A stretch of 64,000 bases of DNA from Leptasterias polaris (Eukaryota; Echinodermata; Asteroidea; Forcipulatida; Asteriidae), in the NCBI GenBank assembly GCA_037783415.1, contig JAZGTN010000069.1, forward strand, positions 3,224,001 to 3,288,000. The letters run 5' to 3'. The stretch's first letter is position 1; each line of letters starts with the position of its first letter. Below are positions 36,301 to 48,300 of this stretch, in pieces. The notes beneath the pieces were generated by a model, which worked only from the letters and a program-made list of their open reading frames with translations, searched no databases and had not been told where the DNA came from. Both the position numbers and the translations under genes were made by a program.

Positions 36301-39300
36301 GTCAACTCGCAGGAAAATAAAAGGAAACTGATTGATTAATTATCATGTTAATTCTGATAAATAGTAATGTATTAAAAAACTCATTTTTTCAGTGTAAGAT
36401 AATGAATAAAACTTTGTGAAATTTTACTTTTGTATTTCATATAAAAAAAATTAAAAGCAATCAAAAATTACAGAGTCGCACAGAGAGTCATAATGTACTT
36501 AACACTTTTTCCTGTCTGTTTGATTCAATGAGTGCAGTTTCTGGATTTGGAAATTTTCCTTGAACCGAGTGAAATGTTCTAATTTTGGGAAAGCAATGTT
36601 TTAACAATTTTAATTTCAAACACAGTTTCAACTTCAGCGATGAGAATATACTGATCAAAATGTAGAGTTGTCATGCCAGTAGTTCTTTTCAGAATCATCA
36701 CAACTCATTTGAGAGAATTTTTTGTGTTATCACAAATTTTTATTTTCTGGATTGATCTCCCATATGAAAGGTTTTTAATCTGACTTGATTTTGTACGTTT
36801 TTCTTGTTCATAGTTGACCAAGTCAGCCCAGCAGTTGAAGATTCTACCACACAAAGTGACCAACCATAAAGGTGGAGAGATTGAAATATTCTCATCTATC
36901 GAGTGCAAGGTAAGATGTCCAGGAGGTTTGGATTGAAATTGTTTATGGCAAGATGCCTAGAGTCTAGTAAAAGGCAGCATCCAAATCAAGCCATTTTTGC
37001 TATGGCTATGGAAGTCGGCTGCAACGATAATGTTTAGGACTTTAAGGCTCTCCCGCTTTCCGGCTGTAGCCACTGCACCATTCAGACATGGCCTAATAAT
37101 TATTATTATTTGAGAGGCTAATCATCCTTACTCGCAGCTGAGAAGCTGAAATGTTAAGTGCGTGGCTACCTGGCATGCAAGGGCACCTTAGGTAGCCAGC
37201 CACATCAACCCATATATGACCATGGAGCACAGCCAGAGATCAATAAATAAAGCTATACAGCAGGACATTTTGATTATCAAGTGTATTTACCAAGCTAAAT
37301 AATAGTGGTATAAGTCACAACAAATAAAACAATCATCAAATATTTGGTGGTTATTCAATTTGACTGAGCAAGATATTTCAGCACCAAATAACGTTTGTGC
37401 TAATCAGCGTGTAGTACACAAAGTTTATACCTTCAATTTGTAACAATGTTTCATACACAAGAGATGTTCTGTTCAAAAAGCATTTTATCTCAGTGTCATA
37501 GGGTTTGTGTGTACATCCAGATAGTTGTAGTAATATTCAATGTTTGAACATAAGGTTTGGGACATTTTGGCACTGACAAGATCATTTTTCAACAATTTGG
37601 GGTGGAACAAAGAACAATTGACTAGAGCAGGACTGAGCTATCTAGCCGTAATGTTGGTGGTCTCCCTATCTTGTCAATATCTTTGTTCAGGGGTGCCAGT
37701 AAGAAGCCATTCAACCTGAAACTGCTGTGCATCCAGGGATCACACTCAAGTAACGATACAACCTGGGAAGTGGCAGGGGATCATTTTGTATGCATTTAAC
37801 CTAGTGCTATATTGATTTTATTGACAGGGAATTAAAGGCAACGATGGTAGACATTACGTATTGGATCTGTTACGAACCTTTCCACCAGATATCAACTTCC
37901 TGCCAAGTAAGTTTTCTTTGCACACTTTTGATCTTGTTACTTTTTCATCTTTTTGGGGATTGTTTTCATTTGATTGACTTGAGAAGCTCATCTCAACAGG
38001 TTTTGAAAGAAAGTCTTTATTATTCATCAAGTTATTTAATTATTTATTTTGTGTGTGTGTGGATTACAGTTGAAGGTGAGGAGCTTGCCGATGATGTCAA
38101 GGCACTAGACTTCCCTCGTAAGCATCGTCACAAACTCTGCTGTCTTCGTCAAGAGCTCATTGAGGCATTTGTGGAGTAAGTCCTTTGCTTAGCTCCTAAC
38201 ATGATTTCATTTGTTGGGAAGATTTAGTGGGAAACATTATCAACCTTTGGTCGAAATTGGGAAAACCCAGACATTGACATGTTGGGAATGGTCATTGACT
38301 CCTATCAAATGTAGGCACAGTGTCTGACTTGTTAAATTTTTCACTGATCTTTTGTTCATTCAAATGTTTGGCGGCTTCATGAAGATACTTCAATCATCAA
38401 TCAAATCTCTCAACCAAAACAATGCAGGGTTGACACTTGGTCAGAAGTGTAACACCCCCACCCCAATCCTACCTGGGGGAAAATGGAACAAAAAAGGGAA
38501 GAACTTATAAGTTTCCAAATAAAGAAAGACTTTGCCTATTTTTTAAAGCCCTCACTTAATGGAAAATTCACCTCGCAGATCCTTGGCTGGCTTTAGTTAC
38601 CTGAAAGTAAATATTACTTTGTTTTACTTTTTATTTCCCAAGGCATCAGTACATGGTGTTTGTTCGTTATGCAGCTGTGCTTCTAATGCAACAACAAAAA
38701 CCAAATGCAGAAACAAACGAGAACAATTCTGAGCCAAACAATGACAAAACCAACGAGGAAGACCCAAATATAACCTCTGAGACTGAAACCACAAAAGACA
38801 TTGATGTCATCATCAGTAATGACACCATCAATGAGGCTGTGTCGGAGCTTGATGATAAGAAAGACTGCAATGATTGCCAGGATGAGTCCAACAAAGCAAA
38901 GGAATCAGACAATAAGAAATCTGAGAACGATTTGAATGATAACTTGAAGGAAGCAGCAAATGCAGTGTTATCAGGAAAGTGTCCAATGCTGAATGGTTTA
39001 GACTCCACTGGGATTGAACAACTTGCTGAGAATATCACTAATGTGACGGACGAGGCTGCCAAGGCGCTTGCTGAAACACAGAAGAAGAAACTCTGTATGT
39101 ATTTAGTTTGCCTTCAATACAACAAACCAACAAGCCCAATGCGTTATGTTTCCTGTTCAAACCTTACTACACAAAACAATCTTTACAACTTCAGTGTTGA
39201 GGCAACCATTACTGTACTGCATGTAAAAGGTCAGTCAGTAGTGGTTGATTCCCAAAGATGTTCATCTGAACTTGTCTTACTATCCCCAAGAAAGTGTAAA

Positions 39301-42300
39301 ATTTGTGATTGTTTCCTTTTTTCCTTACAATGGCCTGAAGAAATCAAATAACTTGTTGTTTATATAAATGGTTTGACTTGATGTTTGTCTCCTTAGCTGA
39401 TTCAAGTCATAAGGAGGTGATTGCCAAGGCATCTAAGGCTGCAGGATCGCTTGTTGAGTCAGAGTTTGATATTCGTTTCAATCCTGATGTCTTCTCTGAG
39501 GGTGTTACGCATCTCAATCCAGATGTAAGTACATGTACATGTAGGACGACTTACTAGCAAGAAGAATTATCGGATGTTTTAGCCGTATTAACAATTCATA
39601 CTGTTTTAGCTGTATGCAGTAAAAGGAAATAATACTCATCATTATGTGTATAAAGTGATTAGTTTTGAAATGTTTGGTTAAACTCATGGTAAAAAAAACA
39701 GTCAAAACAGTTCAAATACCGCTCAAGTCAATTTTTCTTTGTTCAACCCAAAATCATTTTTAAAAAACACCCTAAAACTCCCTCCAGCCTGGTATGTGTA
39801 TGTTGCAAAAGAAGTAACTTTCTTAATTTTGATTGCTGTGTTTAGGGGGACATCTTATTTTTTGTCTTTTATGTCTTACTGAGAAGTGATGAGACCATAC
39901 GACTTCTCTGTGGGTTTAATTTATGTGCTTATACGAAAAACAATAATTTTAATTCAATTTCAATTAACACAAAATTCATTTCAACCTTTACATCAATAAG
40001 TTATGTTTTTGTGTTTCAAATTTTAACGTGCATCCAGAGCACTGTACATGTATGATTCCTTTAGTTTTCTCACATTGCAATGCCTTCCAAACAACCCAAA
40101 TGTATAAGTACTTTTTGGAATTTAGTTGTGATGACTGTAGATGAGCTATTCCTGATGCTATAGTAACAAATATAAAGAGGTGGTCATGCAAGTAGTGCAA
40201 ATTATCCACTGAGGATGCCAAGCTTGTTTTTATTGCTGTGAATTGGTTGCGTCATTGCATTGAAGAAGATATTGATTTTGTTCTAACGTTGTAATTGGCA
40301 CTTGGGAGACTCCATGCAAAAACAATGTATCTCTGAACAATTGGGTTTGTCTGCACATCCATTTAAACTTTATTTTTTGATAACTACAGTGAATGTTACA
40401 GTTTGAAACACTCTTGTTTTGTAAAGACTATTTTGTATTGATACACATTTTGACATAATGTTTTGATTTTGTTTGGTTTTTTAGAGTGAACAGTTCCAGA
40501 AGGAGAAGAGAGTGGTCAAAGACGCTGCCAGGTTTCTTCTTGTTGGTCAAATTCCTACATTCGTAAGTATTTTCTTTGGATTGTAATGGTTAATACTGTA
40601 CATAATAATGGTCTCCCAAAGACTACATACATTCAAATACTCTGGTTTTCAGTGAACATACCCCTAACCCAACGAATGAACATTTCATCAAATCAAGTAA
40701 TCTTGTTTTGCGATCAGGGGTTTTGTTCACATTTTTTGTCTCTATCTGCAAAAGCCAGATACTTGACTTTGATGGTATTTCAGACAAAAAGACTTAACAG
40801 GAATTAACAGTGGCCCGCTGGCCCGTGACCAGTGAAAATATCTTTGAGCCACCGATTACCCCCAAAACGATAGCCCGGTGGGACAGTGAACTAAGTTCCT
40901 CAATATCATCGGAACCTGCCATTGGAGAAGGCATTGGGATCTGGGCCGGCCTGCCTGCTACGATCAGACCAAAGAAAAACTATTCCGACCGCCGTCATTT
41001 TGCTATAAACAAATCACCAATTATAAAAATACAAAATACATACATACATTATCATTGTACATGTACATGTCTTTACTGTGATGGGTTTCAGAAAGAAAAA
41101 ACGTCAAAGTTGTTATTTTGCTGTCATTGTACAGTGAAAAAAGTGAGGTGAATTGATGTAGTTATATTCATTTTCATTTTGTTCAGATTCGTGAATGCCT
41201 TGAACACAACATAGCCCCACTTGATGGGTTGACGTTGACAGAAGCGTTACATCAACGGTAAGAGTGCAGTAGAAATCCATGTTGACTTTCTAATGTAGCA
41301 ATTATACATTCAGAGGAGTCAAAAAACACTTCAGAAATAACTGGAATACTGTACACTTTATTCAACTTGGCTGAAGTTGACTTTAAGTGTATGAATAATC
41401 ATTTTGTGAGTGTTACTTTTCAACTTGTTTGTCACCATAATTTCATTTTGTTCAAATAATGTAATTGTAGCACTGGATTAAAGAACAGCGGTATAAGTTT
41501 GTTTGCTCTTCTGCAATGTATGAGCAGTACTTGTTGACAATTATAGAATTTAAAATGGCCTCTTATCACTGGGCTAGCTCAGTAACATGTGCTAAGATTG
41601 AGGAAGGTTGTTGTTGAGTACCACTTTGTGATTTTCTTTTTTTCAGCACGACTCAAAAAGCACTGAAAATACAGTGCTATATCATATCACAGGTTTTGTA
41701 ACTTGAAGCAAAATATTTTTGTTAAAACCCCTCCCAAAGTGACTAACAATCTTGAATTTGATCATCTACACAGGGGAATCAACATCCGTTACATTGGTGT
41801 CATTGCAACGATAGTTTCAACTGCTCCACCTCTTTCATATCTATATGTAAGTTCTCTTCATTTATTCTTACCATTTATATCAATTAATCTCAATACATAC
41901 ATGTTTCCCTGCCAAGTAAGATCTATTACTGATTGGAACTTATGGTCTGTAGGGAGATTAGGACTATAATGTGATGGCACAAGTTTACAAAAGGGAAAAA
42001 GATCATCAAGGAAAAACAAATGTCAAAAGCAGGGAAGGGTCCCCTGGACCCACCATCTGGATCTGGGCCAGGCATCCATCATTCTAAATGATGTTGATGA
42101 TATTGAGTAGTCAGATAGTAGGTTTACACAACTTCTTTCCTCTCTCATTCAGAGACTCCTTGTGAGTGAGATGATCATCCGTGCAGCCAAGCACTCCTTC
42201 AAGATTTACATGCAAGGAGTAGGAATGGTCAGCCTTTCTGTAGCCATCAGTCATTTCTTGAACTGCTTCTTGGGCTCACTACCCAACCCACAGCCACCTA

Positions 42301-45300
42301 AGGCTGATGATGAGGTGAGCAAATCAATTCAATTTCATTTATTCGGGGAAATTATCTCAACAAACACGTTACAGAGAATAAGAAATTTCAAACTCTGATC
42401 TGAATGTCGGACTTCTTTATTTGTTTTTTTCCTCAGTTATTAAGAATTCCTGCTTTTTGATATGGCACTAAGGATACTGAAATCTATTACTGTAGGATTT
42501 ATACTGGGAGGCAAAATTGACTGTTTTGTCGTAGCTTGAACCACTTTTATTTTAACTCAGTTCAACAAGAAAACTCATGCATTAACCTCACAAAGCATAA
42601 AATGTTCATGGGGTTAATTATCCCCTTCAGATATAAGAACTGGTGGCTCCTAACTGAGCTGCGATAAAAGTAAAACTTCTTCAAAAACTTTGAAGAATTT
42701 GTAAATCCTCTAAATTGTTACATCTTGCAAGTTGTTCGTGTTGAGATGAAGACTACTACCAAGTTTGAGGATTTCTAATCTGGTTTCTTACTGTGCTCAC
42801 TGCAAGTTGTAGTGTAAAACTTATTATTTTGTGAACTAGATGAGCAATGGTCATGGGAAGAAGAAGCGGAACAAGAAGAAGACAGCCAGACTGATCACTG
42901 CTCTAGGTCAAGGTCAGTAACAGCAGCTTGGCTTTTACAAGCAATTGAAAGAATTGAAAGAATCAATAGAACAATCTTCTTTATCTAATTTGGATATGAG
43001 TATGAAATGTGATCAAGCTGATTCATGAGTTCAGAGTGCAGTCCAGCTAATAGAGCGTCATTCATGAGCAGGAGAAGTCACTGTTCTAATTGATGTTACT
43101 TCTGTTGCTCATACTGAAAATCACACTGAAATTCACACTGAATGTCTGAAATTCACACTGAATGTCAGTGTGAACACTGACATTCACACTGACATTCACA
43201 GTGATATTCACACTGTCATTCACACTGACATTCACACTGACATTCCACTAACATTCCACTGACATTCAAACACTGACATTCACACTGACATTCACACTGA
43301 CATTCACACTGACATTCACACTGACATTCACACTGACATTCACACTGACATTCACACTGACATTCAAACACTGACATTCAAACACTGACATTCAAACACT
43401 GACATTCACACTGTCATTCACACTGACATTCACACTGACATTCACACTGACATTCACTTTTAATGTGTGAAAAATACGTACTCCATCTCTTTGAAATAAA
43501 GTATTTGTTTGTCTGAATGGACTATTCTTGAAAGCCAGCTTCTCAGTCATGTGTTCAGCCTACACCAGGTCTTGAATTACACAAAAGCCAGCAAGGCCAT
43601 GAGCTCTTGCCCTGGTCTTGGCTTGGTGCCCCTTCAAAAGTTCCCCATAAATGTTTAGATTTTCCAAAATGAATATGGCGCAGGCCTCTTAAAGATGAGA
43701 TTCCATTGTAGCTAAACCTACAAGTCATCATATTTGTTAGTGTTTTGATTTTTACTAAGATGATATACCTTGTTTGTTCTTGATAACAGATAGCATAGTA
43801 TGGGCCAGCTTAAGCCCAACTGAGATGTGGACCAACCTCAAGGCTGAGGTCAAAGAGTATTTCCACTTCACGCTGGAATGGTAAGTTACTCCTTCTAATA
43901 CTTCTTTGAATTTCCAAGTAGTATATATTTGATAAAAACCCTTATCGGTGTGGCAAGCGATTCAGTCGATAGCGCCCTCTTTTGAATCAAACTCGTCTAG
44001 CCCCTGTTAATTTTCCATATGGGGGACAGAATGTCCGTGGGACAAATTTCCCTACGACACTTGTGCCAATCCTTCAGAGAAGTATTTGTGTCTGAAATAC
44101 TGTAAAAGTCAAGAAAATAGCATTTGAAGACCTCGTCACCATTGCTGAATATTAATGCAGCAGCCAATACAAACAAATAACATGAATGTGCACAAGTTTT
44201 TTCATAAAGAAAAATGACTACTGAATTTGAAGAAACCATGCAATTTGAATACATTTATTAATTTATATTGCACAAGTTCCATATGAATATGTTAAAATGT
44301 GCATCACATGAACTATACTGGGGTGTCATGGCCGAGTGGTTAAGAGCATCGGATTCAAGTTCTGGTGGTTTAGTCATTGGGGTGTGGGTTCGAGTCCCAG
44401 TCAAGACGCTTGTGTCCTTGAGCAAGACACTTTGCTATAATTGCTTCTCTTCACCCAGGGGTATAAATGGGTACCTGTGAGGGTGGGTAGAGGATCGATG
44501 AGCGCTGATAATCGGCTGCCGCGTGGTCCCATGGCCTGATGAACGGGGGAATAATATTGTAAAGCGCTTTGAGATTGTTGATACGATGGAAAGCGCTATA
44601 TAAGCACCACAATTTTTTTTTTTTTTTTTTTACTCCAAACATGCTCACAAAGGGCACTTTATGCAGCCAATCCAGAAACACCAGGGTATGCAGATCCCTT
44701 CTCTTTCAGAAGAAGTATACTACGTGTTTTATGTGCGTTACACAATACATTGGACCTACAGTTTTACTTCCCATCCGTTAGCCACGGGCTTAGGAGCCCT
44801 ATCATGCCCCAGCAAGCTTCCAACCCTGAAAATACATAGAGTTGTCTCCTATCCAATTCCTAACAACCATCAATGGTGCTTAACTTGACAGATTTGGTTG
44901 TTTGATAAGTTTACTGAAGGCTAGAAGATGGAATGCAATGTACTCTTCCAGAAACAGTTTGATGCATAGTCTCTTTATTGACCCATTTCACGATGTTGAG
45001 CGCATGTACATGCCCCTATCCTGTCCTCCATTTTTGAAGTTGACACGCAAAATGGTTGAAATGGTAGATTCAAATTTTGGGGAGGTACATTCTGCATCTG
45101 CAAGACAAGAGGAACATTTTAGGGGGACACCCTTTGCGGAGGTGCATTCTGTGTTGTGCAAGCGATCAATACCAGTGATTGTTTGTTTAAATTCTTCTCT
45201 TTGTGTAATTCTCACAGTGATAGCATAGACACAGCAACAGAAACCTACAATCTCCAAAAGGTAACCCTCCTTAGAGAGTTGTGCACCAAGTGTGGGGTTC

Positions 45301-48300
45301 AAATCCTGCTGAAAGACTATGACTTTGATACGAAGCACAAAGCCATCTTCAGTGAGAATGACATTATTAATGTGTTCCCGGTGGTCAAGCACATTAACCC
45401 CATTGCTAGTGATGCTTATAACTTCTTCCAGAGTGGCCAGGCCAAGATACAGCAGGGTGAGTGGAAACTCTAAAGGCTTCATATCGAGAACCAGTTATTA
45501 CAACACACACATAAAGATTTATGTCAAATATTGTGAAGTTGTTATTTACTTTATTTTTGACCACATTTCAACGGCTAATTTCCTTGCATCACAATTACAG
45601 TTTAACTCAATTTGACTGCCTGTATGTTATGTTCTTTTATCTATGGCCAAGTTAATAATAATATTAATAACAAGTATGGGAAAACAAATGCCCTCATACG
45701 ATCAAAAATACTGCAAATTGGTTTGTTCAAACCATAGGTGGAATAAACACAAGTTAGTGCATTTGGGTCATATTTCAAGCAGTTAGTCCTTTATTTACAT
45801 CTGGGAGAGTCTCTTACATTATGTGATAAATCCTACTCATGTATCCCCACCATGCAAAGTTTCAAATCCTACTCATGTACATGGTGTTACTGCAAACCTT
45901 ACTAGATTGTATCTCCACCATGCAAAGTTTCCAATCCTACTCATGTACATGGTGTTACTGCAAACCTTACTAGATTGTATCTCCACCATGCAAAGTTTCA
46001 AATCCTACTCATGTACATGGTGTTACTGCAAACCTTACTAGATTGTATCTCCACCATGCAAAGTTTCAAATCCTACTCATGTACATGGTGTTACTGCAAA
46101 CCTTACTAGATTGTATCTCCACCATGCAAAGTTTCCAATCCTACTCATGTACATGGTGATACAGCAAACCTTACTAGATTGTATCTCCACCATGCAAAGT
46201 TTCCAATCCTACTCAAGTACATGGTGTTACTGCAAACTTTACTAGATTGTATCTCCACCATGCAAAGTTTCAAATCCTACTCATACCACCTTGGTGCACT
46301 CTCGTGATGGTGCAATGTCAGATAAGAAACATTTGTGACTTGGTGTTTTTTTTTAAAGAGTGTTGTAAAGTGTTTTCCCTTTTTTTCTTCTTTTTTCTGC
46401 AGGTCATCTAAAGGAAGGGTTTGAGTTGATTAATGAAGCCCTGAATCTCTTTAACAATGTGTATGGACCAATGCACCCTGAGATTGCTAGCTGTATGCGC
46501 AACCTGGCACGACTTAACTACCTCATGGGTGAACATGGAGAGGTAAGATACATGTATCTCTTATTGACAAACCCAAGACTTTTTGTTGATGTTAGGTGGC
46601 AGCAGACTTGCCAGGTTAATCCATTGTGCATGCTCAGAACTTGGTTTATTACAACATGTTTTCTGCATGGTTTGCTTTGTCTGTCATTGCAGGCCTGGAT
46701 TATGGCCTCCAATGCACTGGTCTTGGCCTTGGTGCCCCTTCAAAAGTTTCCCATAAACCTAAAGATTTTCCAATGGAAGTGCCCTTTGCAAAATGAAAAT
46801 GGCCTTGCCCTCTCAGAGATGGAATTCCAGGCCTGCACTTATATATGTAAAAAATACTTGGAGTGAACAGTCAAACCCCCTGTTTTTAATAATTTATGCA
46901 ATCTTTTTGCCAGATTTTATTGGAAACTTCATGCTAAGTTATCACATAGATTGGAACAATAAGGGTTTTGGACAGCTCCTGACCAGACCATGTAGAGAGT
47001 TGGAACGCAGCACTTAGATTCTACCTTTGTTCAATTACAATATTATGAAGTTACATCCAATGTGTTTTTGCTGTAGGCGCTTGAGATGCAGCAGAAGGCT
47101 GTAATGATGAGCGAGAGATGTAATGGAGTAGACCATCCTAACACCATCAGTGAATACGTACGTATTATAAATCAGTACTGATATTATTAGTTATCACGGG
47201 TGCGCTCATGGAATACAGAAAAAATATTACTTCTGCGTCTCATCTCCAATGAGGCCGGTTTGGATATGAGACGCAGATGTGCTATATTTTCCGTATTCCA
47301 TGAGCGGGCGTGTGATAAGAAATTTATCTTCATGCAAAGTTGACACACAATTAACGCAATACGCGGTCTTGGAACAGCTGTACGGTTTGTATACACTTGG
47401 CTTAAAATAGCGCAATACACGGAGTTAGAACAGAGCAAATGACACCTCTTGTTGCCATGGGTCAACAAGTCAGAATTCAGGATTCAACTTTGCTTAAAGA
47501 TACACAACCACGAGTGGATTATGGAAAAAAACTAAGCACTTCTGCATTAGCTGACGAGGCCATGGTACTCAGTTGTGCTGTATTTTTCTGTATTCCATGA
47601 GCATGCATGTGATAACAAATTTATCTTCAAGCAAACTTGACACACGACATAAAATAGCACAACATGCAGAATTAGAACATCGCAATAGAACTTTGTTTGG
47701 TATGGGTCATGCAATAAAGGTAAATATTACACTCTTGTTGCCATGGATTGACCAATCAGAATCGAGGATTCAAGTTTGCTTAAAGATAAATTTGATTGAT
47801 AAGTAGGAAACACATTGAGTGCTGTGCAACTGATTCTACCTTATAGTCCGGCAGCCAAAGGGGTGAACCATGTTTTGTTGGATATATAATGTTTTTTTGC
47901 AGATTCCACACAAGAAGGTCATACTGTTTAAGAATCTGAGTGATGACCCCTTCTCAGGGTTGGGCAATTTTTTATATCGATTATTTAATGTTTTTATCGA
48001 TATTTATCAATACCTATGGTGTAAACACAACCAATACAAGCGTGTAACCCCCAAAATGGCACTAAAAACATACAATTAGCTTACCAAGAAGTAGTATGTA
48101 AAAAAAAAACTAAAAAAAATTGGGCGAAAGAGGGTGTAGGGTACTGAAGGGGGCGTGGCTAGTGGGAGGAGGCGGTAACTGTATTCAAACACACATGATA
48201 TTAGAAAACTAAGTACATTTATTTATGATAGAGTTTTTTGTAATAAATCTTTGAAAGAGATTTGTACATTATTGTATTTAAGGATGATAGATGATGGATG

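Noticed and set aside
37136..37250. Small gene or RNA around a palindrome-like segment in intron 8
   Set aside because: The words GGTAGCCA and GGCTACC pair weakly, but no family, terminus or second copy in the window could be established.
38667..39062. 131-codon minus-strand open frame
   Set aside because: Antisense of the low-complexity CLUH exon 11, with Ser-rich composition produced by the complementary codons.
40810..41151. Alternative CLUH exon between exons 13 and 14
   Set aside because: Exons 13 and 14 already join codon to codon and match CLUH. The frame has no similarity to the family.
44321..44405. Functional tRNA-Leu gene
   Set aside because: The cloverleaf parts are plausible, but the sequence runs directly into a SINE body with a LINE-like tail.
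44988..45482. 164-codon minus-strand open frame
   Set aside because: It is the antisense shadow of CLUH exon 19 and its flanks.
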